Source of the DNA: DASRRB01 sp036732755
GTDB lineage: Bacteria; Planctomycetota; B15-G4; SIAN01
DNA: 64,000 bases
Reading direction: 5' to 3'
Assembly (NCBI GenBank): GCA_036732755.1
Contig: DAINBU010000004.1
Span: forward strand, 1-64,000
Each line of letters starts with the position of its first letter. The first letter of the stretch is position 1. The notes beneath the pieces were generated by a model that made no database searches, was not told the origin of the DNA, and saw nothing but the letters and a program-made list of their open reading frames with translations. Shown piece after piece: positions 27,773-37,148 of the stretch. The position numbers were made by a program, and so were the translations under genes.

Positions 27773-28998
27773 GGCGGTTCGTCCCGCGGGGGCTCGTGCT
27801 GGCGGTCGCGCTCGCCGCCGCGGCGTGCGCAGGCTCGGGCGCGCGCGGGCCGGAATCGCGGAAGAGGCCGCATCCCGGTCCGGCTACGAGGATCAAACCG
27901 ACGAGAATCCACGAGGAGCGCGCCATGGACCTATGGTACGCGGTCCCCGCGGAGCTTCAGTGCTTCTCGGCGCGATNNNNNNNNNNGACGGAGCTGCCGG
28001 CGACGGCGCCCTACGTCGTCGTGCTCGGCACCGCGCAGGACGGCGGGCTGCCCCACATCGGCTGCGACAGCGGCAACTGCGCGGCGGCCAAGAGCGACCC
28101 GTCGCGGCGGCGGCTCGTCACCTCCTTGATGCTGTGCGACCCGCGCAGCGGCAAGCGCTGGCTCTTCGACTGCACGCCCGACGTGAGGGAGGAGCTCGAT
28201 CGCGCGCGCGGGCTGCCGGAGAAGCGGTTCGCGGCGCCCGCGGACCCGGCGGCTCCCGCCGCGCCGCGCCCGCCGCCGTTCGACGGGATGTTCCTGACGC
28301 ACGCGCACATGGGCCATTACGGCGGACTGCTGCAGCTCGGGCGCGAGGCCTACTCGGTGACGGGCGTGCCGACGTACGTCACGCCGCGCTTCGCCGGCTT
28401 CCTGCGCGGCAACGATCCGTGGAAACGCATGGTCGACGACGGCCGCCTCGTGCTGCGCGATCTCGTGCCGGGCGATCCGGGCGGCGCCGGCGGCGGCGGT
28501 GCGTCGGTCGAGCTCGCCCCTGACCTCCACGTCGACTGCTTCCGCGTCCCCCACCGCGACGAGTTCTCCGACACGGTCGGCTTCGTGATCCGCGGCCCGC
28601 ACCGCTCGCTCGCCTACCTGCCCGACATCGACAAGTGGGAGAAGTGGGACGCGTGGACGTGGGCCGAGGCGGGCGCCGGCGCGCCCGCGCCTTCGCTTTC
28701 GCCCAGCCAGGGACAGCGTGTGGAAGCGCTGATCCGCGCCGTCGACTACGCGCTGCTCGACGGCTGCTTCTTCGCCGACGGCGAGATCCCCGGCCGCTCG
28801 ATCAAGGACATCCCCCACCCGTTCATCGCCGAGTCGGTCGCGCGCTTCGCGCCGCTGCCCGCGGCCGAACGTGCCAAGGTCTTCTTCACGCACCTGAACC
28901 ACACGAATCCCGCCGCCGATCCCGCGAGCGACGCGGCGCGTTCGGTCGGCGCGGCGGGCATGCACGTGCTCGACGAGGAGCACCGCTTCGGATTGTGA
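27769..28998 (+). CDS. lipoprotein with PqqB-like metallo-beta-lactamase fold (interrupted by a gap)
   Basis: From GTG 27769 the protein has a lipobox-like end of signal peptide with C20 (LAAAAC). Ten N (27977-27986) interrupt it around residue 70; the frame is kept only because 10 is the placeholder length. After the gap the PqqB-like MBL fold begins with VVVLGTAQDGGLPHIGC, and the metal-binding THAHMGHYGG motif follows near residue 180, with FRVPHRDEFSDTVGF, DYALLDGCFF and FFTHLNHTNP later, all conserved in the PqqB-type branch of beta-lactamase-fold hydrolases. Neither pqqA nor pqqCDE neighbours exist, so PQQ synthesis is unlikely. The piece just before the gap (AMDLWYAVPAELQ) looks unlike the rest and may be a poor contig end. 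Third gene of a GTGA-coupled operon. Confidence 0.8.
   Translation: MRRFVPRGLVLAVALAAAACAGSGARGPESRKRPHPGPATRIKPTRIHEERAMDLWYAVPAELQCFSARXXXXTELPATAPYVVVLGTAQDGGLPHIGCDSGNCAAAKSDPSRRRLVTSLMLCDPRSGKRWLFDCTPDVREELDRARGLPEKRFAAPADPAAPAAPRPPPFDGMFLTHAHMGHYGGLLQLGREAYSVTGVPTYVTPRFAGFLRGNDPWKRMVDDGRLVLRDLVPGDPGGAGGGGASVELAPDLHVDCFRVPHRDEFSDTVGFVIRGPHRSLAYLPDIDKWEKWDAWTWAEAGAGAPAPSLSPSQGQRVEALIRAVDYALLDGCFFADGEIPGRSIKDIPHPFIAESVARFAPLPAAERAKVFFTHLNHTNPAADPASDAARSVGAAGMHVLDEEHRFGL
27977..27986. other. assembly gap (10 N)
   Basis: Ten N inside the PqqB-like gene; placeholder length, true size unknown. Confidence 0.99.
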
Positions 28999-29013
28999 GG
29001 CGCGACGCGAGCG

Positions 29014-30351
29014 TCAACGCTTGAGGCAGTACTGCGTGAACTTCTTGTCCAGCTCGTCGACGCTCATCCCGAGCGACTCCTGCACCGCGGCCGCGGCGCA
29101 CTCCGGCGCGACACCACCGACCCGGTCGACGAACGCGGCGAACTTCGCCTTGGTCTCTTTCGACTCGTGCAGGAATTCGATGAGCAGCGACGCGAGCGTG
29201 TAGAGGGTGTTCCCGTCCACGTGCGTGCCCGCCCCGCCGCTCCAGCCGCCGATCAGGTCGTCGATCTTCATCAGCTCCGCGAGCCGCGGCATGCGCCCCT
29301 TCACGACCTGCAGCGCGACCGCGTTGCGATCGCCGCGGCCGGTGCACATGTACTCGGCGAGGCCCTCCTGGAACCACGATCCACCGTGGCCTCGGCGGAT
29401 CCGGTTGATGAAGAGCTGGTGCGTCGACTCGTGGATGTGGACCGGGTCGTTCGGCGACTCGTAGGAGGTCGCGTAGTAGTCGTGCCACGCGTGCCCCTTC
29501 GAGACGGTCATCGACTCCTTGAACGCCGCCTTGCAGAAGAGCTGGTACTGCTCGTCCGAACGGAACAGGAGCACGGGCAGCAGGCGTCGCCCCTTGCGCT
29601 CCGGGAACGGGAAGGTCGCGCGGATCTTCGCGTAGTTCTCCTCCATCTTCTTCGCGAAGAGCGCTCCGCCCGCCGAGTTGGTGAGCACGATGTAGTGAGC
29701 GGTGCGGATCGGCGGGCGCAGCTCGTCCTTGCGCGCCGCGACCGGGACGTCGGCCTCCCAGCGCGCCTTCGCCTCGGCGTCGGTCCAGCGCGGATCGGGC
29801 GGCTTGCCCGCGAACGTGGCGCCCTTCGTGAGCGCGTCGCGCAGCAGCTTCAGCTCGTCGGCGGAGGCCTTCGGCTCGAGCGAGATCGAGACGCAGCACG
29901 ACCCCTTCTCGACCACGGTCCCGAGCATGAGCAGGCTCGACTCCTGCGCCCCGTCGCCGGCCGGGACGAAGCTCGCGTGCGCGAACTCGGCGTACGTCCG
30001 CGCGCCGAAGGACCCCTCGATCTCCTCGCGCTCGAGCGACGCGAACGCCGTCGTCTTGCGCTCGTCGCGGAAGTAGGCCTGCATGAAGTCGACGACGTCC
30101 GCCGGGTCGCCGCAGCGGTACTCCTTGGCGGGCAGGAGCCAGACTTCGAGCGTGAGCTGCTTGCCGCCGAGCATTCCGAACATCCAGCGTTCGAGCGTCT
30201 GGGTCTCGGCCGGCGTCGCCTCGAAGCCGTCGATCGGCGGCAGTTCGAGGGTCAGGCCCGCGGCGGGGACGTCGACCTTCGACTGCGCGCGCGCGATCGG
30301 GACGGCGACGACGAGAACGGCGAGCAGGCACGACGCGTTGCGGACGCTCAT
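29014..30351 (-). CDS. secreted HExxH peptidase-like protein (DUF1570-like)
   Basis: A 445-residue protein from ATG 30351 with signal peptide (ASCLLAVLVVAVPIARAQ). The C-terminal half carries HESTH at 307-311, a zinc-binding HExxH motif, followed about 20 residues later by WFQEGLAEYM whose Glu can be the third ligand, the layout of gluzincin (peptidase MA-like) families, and resembling the DUF1570-type secreted proteins of Planctomycetes. The first half (about 1-200) has no recognised fold. It is encoded tail to tail with the MBL lipoprotein gene (15 bp apart) and diverges from the GH172 gene. Activity is inferred from the motif only. Confidence 0.8.
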   Translation of the reverse strand: MSVRNASCLLAVLVVAVPIARAQSKVDVPAAGLTLELPPIDGFEATPAETQTLERWMFGMLGGKQLTLEVWLLPAKEYRCGDPADVVDFMQAYFRDERKTTAFASLEREEIEGSFGARTYAEFAHASFVPAGDGAQESSLLMLGTVVEKGSCCVSISLEPKASADELKLLRDALTKGATFAGKPPDPRWTDAEAKARWEADVPVAARKDELRPPIRTAHYIVLTNSAGGALFAKKMEENYAKIRATFPFPERKGRRLLPVLLFRSDEQYQLFCKAAFKESMTVSKGHAWHDYYATSYESPNDPVHIHESTHQLFINRIRRGHGGSWFQEGLAEYMCTGRGDRNAVALQVVKGRMPRLAELMKIDDLIGGWSGGAGTHVDGNTLYTLASLLIEFLHESKETKAKFAAFVDRVGGVAPECAAAAVQESLGMSVDELDKKFTQYCLKR

Positions 30352-30496
30352 GAAGCCGACCCCCGCTTCCCTTCGCGCGCGAACGAGCGGCGCGGATTCT
30401 CCGCCCGGTCGCACCGAGCGCAAGGCGGCCCGCGACGACCCTCCGCTGGGAACGGCTTTCCCGTGAACTCGCCGCGGGCGCGCCTTCTTCGTTCCC

Positions 30497-31552
30497 GTGG
30501 CGCGGCGAAGATGGTCGGCGTCACGGAACGTGCCTGCGGACCGGAGCCGCTTCTTGCAGCCCTTCCAGGTCGAACCCCACCTCACCACGCGCTGGATCAC
30601 GTTCGAGAACCCGAACGGGGCCAAGGGCATGGGCGGCCGGGCGGCGAGCCGGCTGGGGGTCGGCCGCAAGGGCGCGCCGTCGAAGATCCTCGAGCCGGGC
30701 GACACGGTCCAGCTCTGCGACGTCGAGGGGCCCGGCACGCTCCGCCATTTCTGGTGCGCGACCGATCCCCATCCGCTCGTGCTGCGCGGCCTGATCCTGC
30801 GCGCCTGGTTCGACGACCAGGACCACCCGAGCATCGAGTGCCCGCTCGGCGACTTCATGGGGGTCGCGCACGGCAAGGTGATGCCCTACTGCAGCGTGGT
30901 CCACTCGGTCGGCGAGCGCGGCGCGCTCAACTTCTGGCTGCCGATGCCGTTCGCGCAGCGCGCGCGCCTCACCGTCACCAACGACGGCGACCTCGAGACG
31001 CCGCTTTCCTTCCAGCTCGCCTGCACCCTCGGCGACCGCCACGCGAAGGACGTCGGGCGGCTCCACTGCCTGTTCCGCCGCGAGAACCCGACCACGCTCG
31101 GGCGCGACTTCGAGCTCCTGCCGCTGCGCAGCGGGCGCGGCCGCTTCATCGGCGCGGTCATCGGCGTGCGCTCGCTGCAGGACCGCTGGTGGGGCGAGGG
31201 CGAGGTGAAGATCTTCCTCGACGGCGACCTGGAGTTCCCGACGCTCTGCGGCACCGGCAGCGAGGACTACGTCGGACTCGGCTGGGAGATGCAGGCGACG
31301 CCGTTCCTCTACCACGGCTGCAACCTGCACCAGCGGCCGTTCACGTCGATGTACCGCTGGCACCTGCGCGACCCGATCCTCTGGCAGAAGGACGCGCGCG
31401 TGACGATCCAGCAGATCGGCCGCCACGACGGCTCCCTGATCGAGACCGCCGACGACTGGAGCACGGCGTCGTTCTGGTACGAGCCGACGCCGAGCCTGCG
31501 GTTGCCGTCGCTCCCGGACTGGGAGGCGCGGGCGAAGGATCTGCCCAGTTGA
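30497..31552 (+). CDS. GH172 family glycoside hydrolase-like protein (former DUF2961)
   Basis: A 351-residue protein starting at GTG 30497. It contains the signature of the DUF2961 family, now GH172: GPGTLRHFWCATD, WFDDQDHPSIECPLGDFMGVAHG and GTGSEDYVG (252-258), the last holding the conserved glutamate E256. Characterised GH172 members act on alpha-D-arabinofuranosides or fructofuranosides, some as difructose dianhydride synthases/hydrolases. No signal peptide is evident. Length is normal. The 3' end of this gene (31510-31552) is present a second time at 35293-35336, showing that it was partly included in a tandem duplication of the two convergent genes beyond it. Confidence 0.9.
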   Translation: MARRRWSASRNVPADRSRFLQPFQVEPHLTTRWITFENPNGAKGMGGRAASRLGVGRKGAPSKILEPGDTVQLCDVEGPGTLRHFWCATDPHPLVLRGLILRAWFDDQDHPSIECPLGDFMGVAHGKVMPYCSVVHSVGERGALNFWLPMPFAQRARLTVTNDGDLETPLSFQLACTLGDRHAKDVGRLHCLFRRENPTTLGRDFELLPLRSGRGRFIGAVIGVRSLQDRWWGEGEVKIFLDGDLEFPTLCGTGSEDYVGLGWEMQATPFLYHGCNLHQRPFTSMYRWHLRDPILWQKDARVTIQQIGRHDGSLIETADDWSTASFWYEPTPSLRLPSLPDWEARAKDLPS

Positions 31553-31573
31553 GCTGCGGCGCGGTCGCGCGCC

Positions 31574-33328
31574 TCAGATCCCGAGCGTCAGTTCGAGCCC
31601 GTCGGTGAACGAGAAGCCGTCCGTCGCGCCGGCGTCGAACTCGACCGCCTGCAGGTCGATCGTCGCGCCGAACAGGTCGATGTCGCCCGGTAGCGTGGCC
31701 GTGAGCGACGCGCCGAGCGGCGGAATCGGGAAGAGGTAGAGCGGCAGCGCGATCTGCACGAGCAGCGTCCCCCCCAGCCCCGTCGGGAGCGACGCCTGCG
31801 AGAAGCCGACCAGCAGGTAGCCGAGGTTCGAGGCGCTGGTCGAGTTGCTCACGTCGACGGAGAACGGCGCGCCGAGGAGCGGGTCGCTCGCCGCCGTGAT
31901 CGTCGGGACGCCGAGCGTGCCCGGGTACCCGGTCCCGTAGTTCGTCCGGCTCGCGCCGTAGTGGGCGACGCGCAGGTCGCGCACGAAGACGTCGATGTGT
32001 CCGTTGGTGTCGGCCGGGACGAGGTTGTCGGCGCCGCTCAGGAAGGCGACGAGGTTCCCGTCGTCGGAGATCCCCGGGAACGTCGAGTCGGCGTCGCCGA
32101 GCGCGAGCAGGCTCGTGCTGATCGGCGTGTTCACGCCGGGGTCCTCGTCGAAGACTCCGTCGGCGTCGGGATCGCGGTCGTGCAGCACGACGTCGGCGTG
32201 GTGGTTCCGGTCGCCGGAGAGCAGGCTCGCCGCGGTCGTCTGATGCGTGACGTAGCGGCCATCGCCCGAGATGGTCGGGAAGATCGAGTGTCCGTTGCCG
32301 ACGGCGCCCGCCGCGTCGACGCTCATGCAGGTCGTCGTCCCGTGGACGAGGTCGCGCACGAAGACGTCGGCGAAGCCATTGCCGTCGCTCGCGACGAGGT
32401 TGCCGGCGGCGCTCCAGAAGACGACGCTCGAGCCGTCGCGGGTCATCGCCCCGGGCTCGAGGTCGCTCTCCCCGTCGCCCTGTGCGCCGGAGGAGTCGAC
32501 GCTCGCGAGGACGGTCTTCCCGAGCACGAGGTCGCGGACGAAGACGTCGCGCCGCTGGTTCGCGTCTCCGGCCACGAGGTCGGAGGCGAAACTCGAGAAC
32601 GCGACGGAGTTCCCGTCCGCCGCGAGGTGGCAGTGCAGGCTGTGGTCGTTGCCGCCGGTTCCGCCGCGGGAGACGCTGACGAGGCTCGTCGCGCCCGTCG
32701 TCATGTCGTGCAGGAAGACGTCGAGCTTGTACGACGTGTCGGCGGGGTCGAGGTTGGTCGAGTAGCTGACGAACGCCACCTTGCGGCCGTCGGCGCTGAT
32801 CGAGGGCCGGAAGCTGCCGCTGGCGCCCTCGACGCCGTTCGAGTCGACGCTCGCGCGCGTCGTGACGCCGTTGCCCTCGTCGAAGATCCCGTTCCCGTCG
32901 GGATCGCGGTCGTGGACGAAGATGTCCAATTCGTGATTGGTGTCGCCCGCGACGAGGTCGTCGGCGGAGCTCTCGAACGCGACGAAGCGCCCATCCGCGG
33001 AGATCGACGGCTCGCCGCTGCCGTTGTTCGCGTCGTCGCCCGACGCGTCGAGCGAGACGCGGACGATGGTGTTCGCCGTGAGGTCGCGCACGAAGACGTC
33101 GGTGATGCTGTACTTGTCGTCGGAGACGAGGTTGGTCGCGTTGCTGGCGAAGGCGACCCAGCGGTCGTCGGCGGAGAGCGCGGGCGACCTCGTCAAGAAC
33201 GGGACGTAGCTGTCCTGGTTGCCGAGGTCGCCGTTCTGGCTCTTGCTGACCAGCGTGACCGGCGCCTGCGCCGGCGAGCGCGCGGCGGCGAGGGCGACGG
33301 CGAGTAGGGCGAGTGCGAGGCGGCTCAT
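31574..33328 (-). CDS. secreted PD40-type beta-propeller protein, type A copy 1
   Basis: A 584-residue protein with signal peptide (LALALLAVALAAARSPAQA). About nine repeats of the form SADGRFVAFESSADDLVAGD...DIFVHD...T are WD40-like PD40/TolB-type blades. One blade holds an inserted EF-hand-like loop DRDPDGNGIFDEGNGVT, and a second similar insert (DRDPDADGVFDEDPGVN) occurs later. The final 130 residues form a separate beta-rich module (NYGTGYPGTLGVPTITAASD ... AVEFDAGATDGFSFTDGLELTLG), shared with its neighbours and with the cytochrome peroxidase. AGGAG lies 8 nt before the ATG. Fourth gene of the minus-strand run B2-A2-B1-A1. Confidence 0.88.
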   Translation of the reverse strand: MSRLALALLAVALAAARSPAQAPVTLVSKSQNGDLGNQDSYVPFLTRSPALSADDRWVAFASNATNLVSDDKYSITDVFVRDLTANTIVRVSLDASGDDANNGSGEPSISADGRFVAFESSADDLVAGDTNHELDIFVHDRDPDGNGIFDEGNGVTTRASVDSNGVEGASGSFRPSISADGRKVAFVSYSTNLDPADTSYKLDVFLHDMTTGATSLVSVSRGGTGGNDHSLHCHLAADGNSVAFSSFASDLVAGDANQRRDVFVRDLVLGKTVLASVDSSGAQGDGESDLEPGAMTRDGSSVVFWSAAGNLVASDGNGFADVFVRDLVHGTTTCMSVDAAGAVGNGHSIFPTISGDGRYVTHQTTAASLLSGDRNHHADVVLHDRDPDADGVFDEDPGVNTPISTSLLALGDADSTFPGISDDGNLVAFLSGADNLVPADTNGHIDVFVRDLRVAHYGASRTNYGTGYPGTLGVPTITAASDPLLGAPFSVDVSNSTSASNLGYLLVGFSQASLPTGLGGTLLVQIALPLYLFPIPPLGASLTATLPGDIDLFGATIDLQAVEFDAGATDGFSFTDGLELTLGI

Positions 33329-33356
33329 CGCTGCGACTCCTGCACCGGGTCCGCGC

Positions 33357-35108
33357 TCACTTCCCGAAGGTCGCCTGCAGCCCGGGCGTGAACGAGAGCC
33401 CGAACTGCGCGCCGGGGTCGAGCTCGATCACCTGGACGTACGCCGACACGCCGCACAACGCCGGGTCGAGCGGGAGCGTGAAGGCGACCGAGAGCCCGCC
33501 CGGCAGGAGCGTGATCGCCTTGATCTGCAGGAAGTCGACGAGGATCGTCCCGCCGCGCGATGTGCCGAGCGACGCGGAGTCGGCGCCGACGAGCCGGAAG
33601 CCGATCGTCGACGTCCCCGAGGAATTCCCGACGTCGAGCGAAGGCGTCGTGCCGAGGACGGGGTCGGCGCTCATCGTGAGGGTCGGGACGCCGAGCGTGC
33701 CGGAAAACCCCGTGCCGTAGTTCGACCAGGTCGCGTCGGGCTCGACGATCGTGAGGTCGTAGAGGAAGACGTCGGTGGCGGCGTTCGCGTCGTCGGCGAC
33801 GAGGTCGTCCGCGAAGCTCATGAACGCGACGAACCGGCCGTCGTCGGAGACGCACGGGAACATCCCGTTGCCGTCCGCGGCGACCCCGCCGCAGTTGACG
33901 TTGAGGGCCAGCGTCGTGTCGGCGGCGCGGTCGCGTGCAAAAGTCCGGAAGTCGTCGTAGTACCACCACCCGTATCGGTCGTACTCGAGAACGTAGCGCG
34001 TGAAGGTCACGACGTCGCCGTCGCCCGAGAGCGACGGGCTGCCCGAGAAGTCGCTGGACTGCACGCCGCCCGGATCGACGCTCTCGCGCGTCGTCGCGCC
34101 GCTCGTCAGATCGTGCACGAAGACGTCCGGCGTCGCGTTCGTGTCGCCGGCGACGAGGTTGTCGGCGAAGCTCGTGAACGCGACGACGCTCCCGTCGTCG
34201 GAGAGCGGCGACGGACCGAAGCCGCTCGCCTGGTTGCCCGAGGAGTCGACGCTGACGCGGGTCGTCGTCTGGTTCGCGACGTCGTAGACGAAGACGTCCG
34301 ACGTCGCGTTCGTGTCGCCGGTCACGAGGTTCGAGGCGTCGCTCGTGAAGGCGATGAACTTCCCGTCCGCGGAGATCGAGGGCAGGTCGCTGTCTCCGTT
34401 GCCGCCCTTGGTGATCCGGGTCGTCTTGCCGGTCGACAGGTCGCGGCGGAACACGTCCCGATGTTGGTTTTGGTCGCCGGCGACGAGGTTGTTGGCCCAG
34501 CTCGAGAAGACGACGAGGACCCCGTCGGCGGAGATGGAGGAGGTCGTGCTCGCGTTGTCGGCCTGCTTGCCGCTCGAGTCGACGCTCACGCGCTCGGTCA
34601 CGCCGTTGCCTTCGTCGAGGATGCCGTTGCCATCGGGATCGCGGTCGTGGCGGAAGATGTCGTACGTCTTGTTCGTGTCGCTCGCGACGAGGTTGTCGGC
34701 GAAGCTCGTGAAGGACACGAAGCGGCCGTCCGAGGAGATCGCCGGCCAGTAGCTCGCGCCGTTCGATTCCTGGCCGGAGGAATCGATGCTCACGCGAACC
34801 GTCGCTCCCGTGACGGTGTCGTGGACGAAGACGTCGGTGGTGAGGTTCGTGTCGCCCGAGACGAGGTTCGTCGCGTCGCCGTCGAACGCGACGTAGCGGC
34901 CGTCGGAGGAGAGGGTGCCCGGCAGTCCGAAGGTCCAGAGCACGCCCGGCACTCCGAAGAAGCCGCTCGGCCCGTCGCCCTCGTGTCCGCTCGAATCGAC
35001 GCTCACTCGCGTGATCGGGTACTGGGCGCGCGCCGTCGCGCCGAAGGCGGCGGCGACGAGCGTGAATGCGAAGACGCGGGCGACGAGGCGGCAGTGCGGC
35101 GCGAACAT
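33357..35108 (-). CDS. secreted PD40-type beta-propeller protein, type B copy 1
   Basis: A 583-residue protein with a signal peptide ending TARAQ. It has the same blade consensus as type A (SDGRYVAFDGDATNLVSGDTN, VFVHDTVTGATVRVSIDSSG) and the EF-hand-like insert DRDPDGNGILDEGNGVTE. It differs from type A by starting with ITRVSVDSSGHEGDGPSG, lacking the second EF-hand-like insert, and carrying an insert with several Tyr/Trp (RYVLEYDRYGWWYYDD). The C-terminal module ends VIELDPGAQFGLSFTPGLQATFG. Its closest relative is the gene at 37149-38870, not the adjacent type A genes. The extracellular target is unknown. Confidence 0.88.
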   Translation of the reverse strand: MFAPHCRLVARVFAFTLVAAAFGATARAQYPITRVSVDSSGHEGDGPSGFFGVPGVLWTFGLPGTLSSDGRYVAFDGDATNLVSGDTNLTTDVFVHDTVTGATVRVSIDSSGQESNGASYWPAISSDGRFVSFTSFADNLVASDTNKTYDIFRHDRDPDGNGILDEGNGVTERVSVDSSGKQADNASTTSSISADGVLVVFSSWANNLVAGDQNQHRDVFRRDLSTGKTTRITKGGNGDSDLPSISADGKFIAFTSDASNLVTGDTNATSDVFVYDVANQTTTRVSVDSSGNQASGFGPSPLSDDGSVVAFTSFADNLVAGDTNATPDVFVHDLTSGATTRESVDPGGVQSSDFSGSPSLSGDGDVVTFTRYVLEYDRYGWWYYDDFRTFARDRAADTTLALNVNCGGVAADGNGMFPCVSDDGRFVAFMSFADDLVADDANAATDVFLYDLTIVEPDATWSNYGTGFSGTLGVPTLTMSADPVLGTTPSLDVGNSSGTSTIGFRLVGADSASLGTSRGGTILVDFLQIKAITLLPGGLSVAFTLPLDPALCGVSAYVQVIELDPGAQFGLSFTPGLQATFGK

Positions 35109-35292
35109 GGGCGCTCCTCATCTTCCCGGCCGACCGGCGGCGAACCCTCCTTCGACGGGAGACCCGACTCCCGCGAGCCTAGGCATCGATCAGCGAATTG
35201 GACAGCCGGTCGCGCCGCCGGAAGGGGCGACGGAGCGCACGCTCGAACAGCTCGGCCGCAGCGACGGCGCCGGGCTTCGCGGACTCGCCCGC

Positions 35293-35336
35293 GCTCCCGG
35301 ACTGGGAGGTGCGGGCGAAGGATCTGCCGGGCTGAG
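35293..35336 (+). pseudogene. duplicated 3' end of the GH172 gene
   Basis: This stretch reads LPDWEVRAKDLPG then stop, against LPDWEARAKDLPS then stop at the end of the GH172 gene (31510-31552), and the homology continues into the downstream type A gene end. Upstream of about 35290 the similarity stops. It is a truncated by-product of the tandem duplication. The rest of the 257-bp interval 35109-35365 shows no gene; it should hold the promoter region of the type B copy 1 gene. Confidence 0.75.
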
Positions 35337-35365
35337 CGGCGGCGCCGTCGCTGCGGCTGCGCGAC

Positions 35366-37120
35366 TCAGATCCCGAGCGTCAACTCGAGCCCGTCGGTGA
35401 ACGAGAAGCCGTACGCCGCTCCGGCGTCGAACTCGATCGCCTGCAGGTCGATCGTCGTGCCGAGCAGGTCGATGTTCGCCGGCAGCGTCGCGGAGAGCGT
35501 CCCGCCGACCGGCGAGAGCGGGAACAGGAGGAGCGGCAGCGCGAGCTGCACCAGCAGCGTGCCGCCCTTGCCGGTCGGGATCGACGCCTGCGCAAAGCCG
35601 ACCAGCAGGAAGCCGAGGTTCCACGCGGTGGTCGAGTTGCTCACGTCGACGGAGAACGGCGCGCCGAGGTAGGGATCGCTCGCCGCCGAGATCGTCGGGA
35701 TGCCGAGCGTGCCGGGGAAGCCGGCGCCGTAGTTGGCGCGGCTCGCGCCGAAGTGGTCGACGCGACGGTCGCGCACGAAGGCGTCCCACCAACCGTTCCA
35801 GTCGCGCGGCACCAGGTTGTCGGCGGCGCTCAGGAAGGCGACGAGGTTGCCGTCGGCGGAGATCACCGGGAGCACCGACTCGTCGTTCCCGAGCGCGAGC
35901 AGGCTGGTGCTCATCGGTTCGTTCACGCCGGGCCCTTCGTCGAAGACGCCGTTCTGGTCGGGATCGCGGTCGTGCAGCACGATGTCGGAGACGAGATTCA
36001 CGTCGCCCGTGATGAGGGTCGACGCCCACGTCTGGAGCACCACGAACCGGCCGTCGCCCGAAATCGAAGCTTCGAAGCACGCGCCGTTGCCGACGGCGCC
36101 CGACGCGTCGACGCTCATGCAGGTCGTCGTCCCGAGGACGAGATCGCGCACGAAGACGTCGGGAACGCCGTTCCCGTCGTTCGCGACGAAGCCGTCGGCG
36201 TAGCTGATGAAGACGACGCTCGAGCCGTCGCCGGTGGTCGCCCCGCGCCGGAGGAAGCTGTCATCGTCGCCCTGCGCGCCGTTGGAGTCGACGCTCGCGA
36301 GCACGGTCGTCCCGTTCACCAGGTCGCGGACGAAGACGTCGCAGCTCAGATTCGCGTCGCCGGCCACGAGGTCGGACGCGTAGCTCGAAAACGCGACGGA
36401 GTTCCCGTCGGCCGTGAGGTGGCAGTTCCAGGTCGAAGCATTGCCGCCCGTTCCGCCGGTCGAGACGCTGACGAGGCGCGTCGCTCCCGTCGCCATGTCG
36501 TGCAGGAAGACGTCGCTGATCCCCGACGGGTCGGCCGGATCGAGATTGGTGGCGGAGCTGATGAACGCCACCCAGCGGCCGTCGGCGCTGATCGAGGGCG
36601 AGGTGCTCCGGCTGTTGGCTTCCACGCCGTTCGAGTCGACGCTCGCGCGCGTCGTGACCCCATTGCCCTCGTCGAAGATCCCGTTCGCGTCGGGGTCGCG
36701 GTCGCGGACGAAGACGTCCCACATGTGGTTGGTGTCGCCTGCGACGATGTCGTCGGCGAAGCTCCAGAACGCGACGAAGCGGCCGTCGGCGGAGAGCGAC
36801 GGCTCGAAGCTGTCGTTGTTCGCGTCACCGCCCGAAGCGCCGACCGAGACGCGGACGATCGCGTTGCCCGTCAGGTCCTTCACGAATACGTCGGCGCGGC
36901 TGTTGTTGTCGTTGGGGACGAGGTTGCTCGCGTGGCTCACGAAGGCGACCCAGCGGTCGTCCGCGGAGAGCGCCGGGCAGCACGGGAAGAACTGATCGTT
37001 GCTGTTGCCGTTGCCGAGCACGCCGTTCTTGTTGCGGCTGACGAGGGTGACCGGCGCCTGCGCCGACGCTCCGGCGGTGTCGACGGCGACGAGGAGGAGG
37101 ACGAGGGCGAGTCGAATCAT
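35366..37120 (-). CDS. secreted PD40-type beta-propeller protein, type A copy 2
   Basis: A 584-residue protein, same length as type A copy 1 and co-linear with it: signal peptide (LALVLLLVAVDTAGASAQ), QAPVTLVSRNKNG at the mature start, PD40 blades, both EF-hand-like inserts (DRDPDANGIFDEGNGVT and DRDPDQNGVFDEGPGVN) and the C-terminal module ending AIEFDAGAAYGFSFTDGLELTLG. A short Cys-containing insert (FFPCCPALS) near residue 45 is absent from copy 1. AGGAG precedes the ATG at the same 8-nt distance as in copy 1. It follows type B copy 2 by 28 bp. Confidence 0.88.
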   Translation of the reverse strand: MIRLALVLLLVAVDTAGASAQAPVTLVSRNKNGVLGNGNSNDQFFPCCPALSADDRWVAFVSHASNLVPNDNNSRADVFVKDLTGNAIVRVSVGASGGDANNDSFEPSLSADGRFVAFWSFADDIVAGDTNHMWDVFVRDRDPDANGIFDEGNGVTTRASVDSNGVEANSRSTSPSISADGRWVAFISSATNLDPADPSGISDVFLHDMATGATRLVSVSTGGTGGNASTWNCHLTADGNSVAFSSYASDLVAGDANLSCDVFVRDLVNGTTVLASVDSNGAQGDDDSFLRRGATTGDGSSVVFISYADGFVANDGNGVPDVFVRDLVLGTTTCMSVDASGAVGNGACFEASISGDGRFVVLQTWASTLITGDVNLVSDIVLHDRDPDQNGVFDEGPGVNEPMSTSLLALGNDESVLPVISADGNLVAFLSAADNLVPRDWNGWWDAFVRDRRVDHFGASRANYGAGFPGTLGIPTISAASDPYLGAPFSVDVSNSTTAWNLGFLLVGFAQASIPTGKGGTLLVQLALPLLLFPLSPVGGTLSATLPANIDLLGTTIDLQAIEFDAGAAYGFSFTDGLELTLGI

Positions 37121-37148
37121 CGCGGCGACTCCTGCACCGGACCCGTGC

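Noticed and set aside
29167..31608. Plus-strand frame of 800 codons over the peptidase-like and GH172 genes
   Set aside because: Shadow: antisense to one real gene and out of frame with the other.
33219..35672. Plus-strand frame of 800 codons over the propeller genes
   Set aside because: Antisense to secreted propellers with signal peptides and blade repeats.
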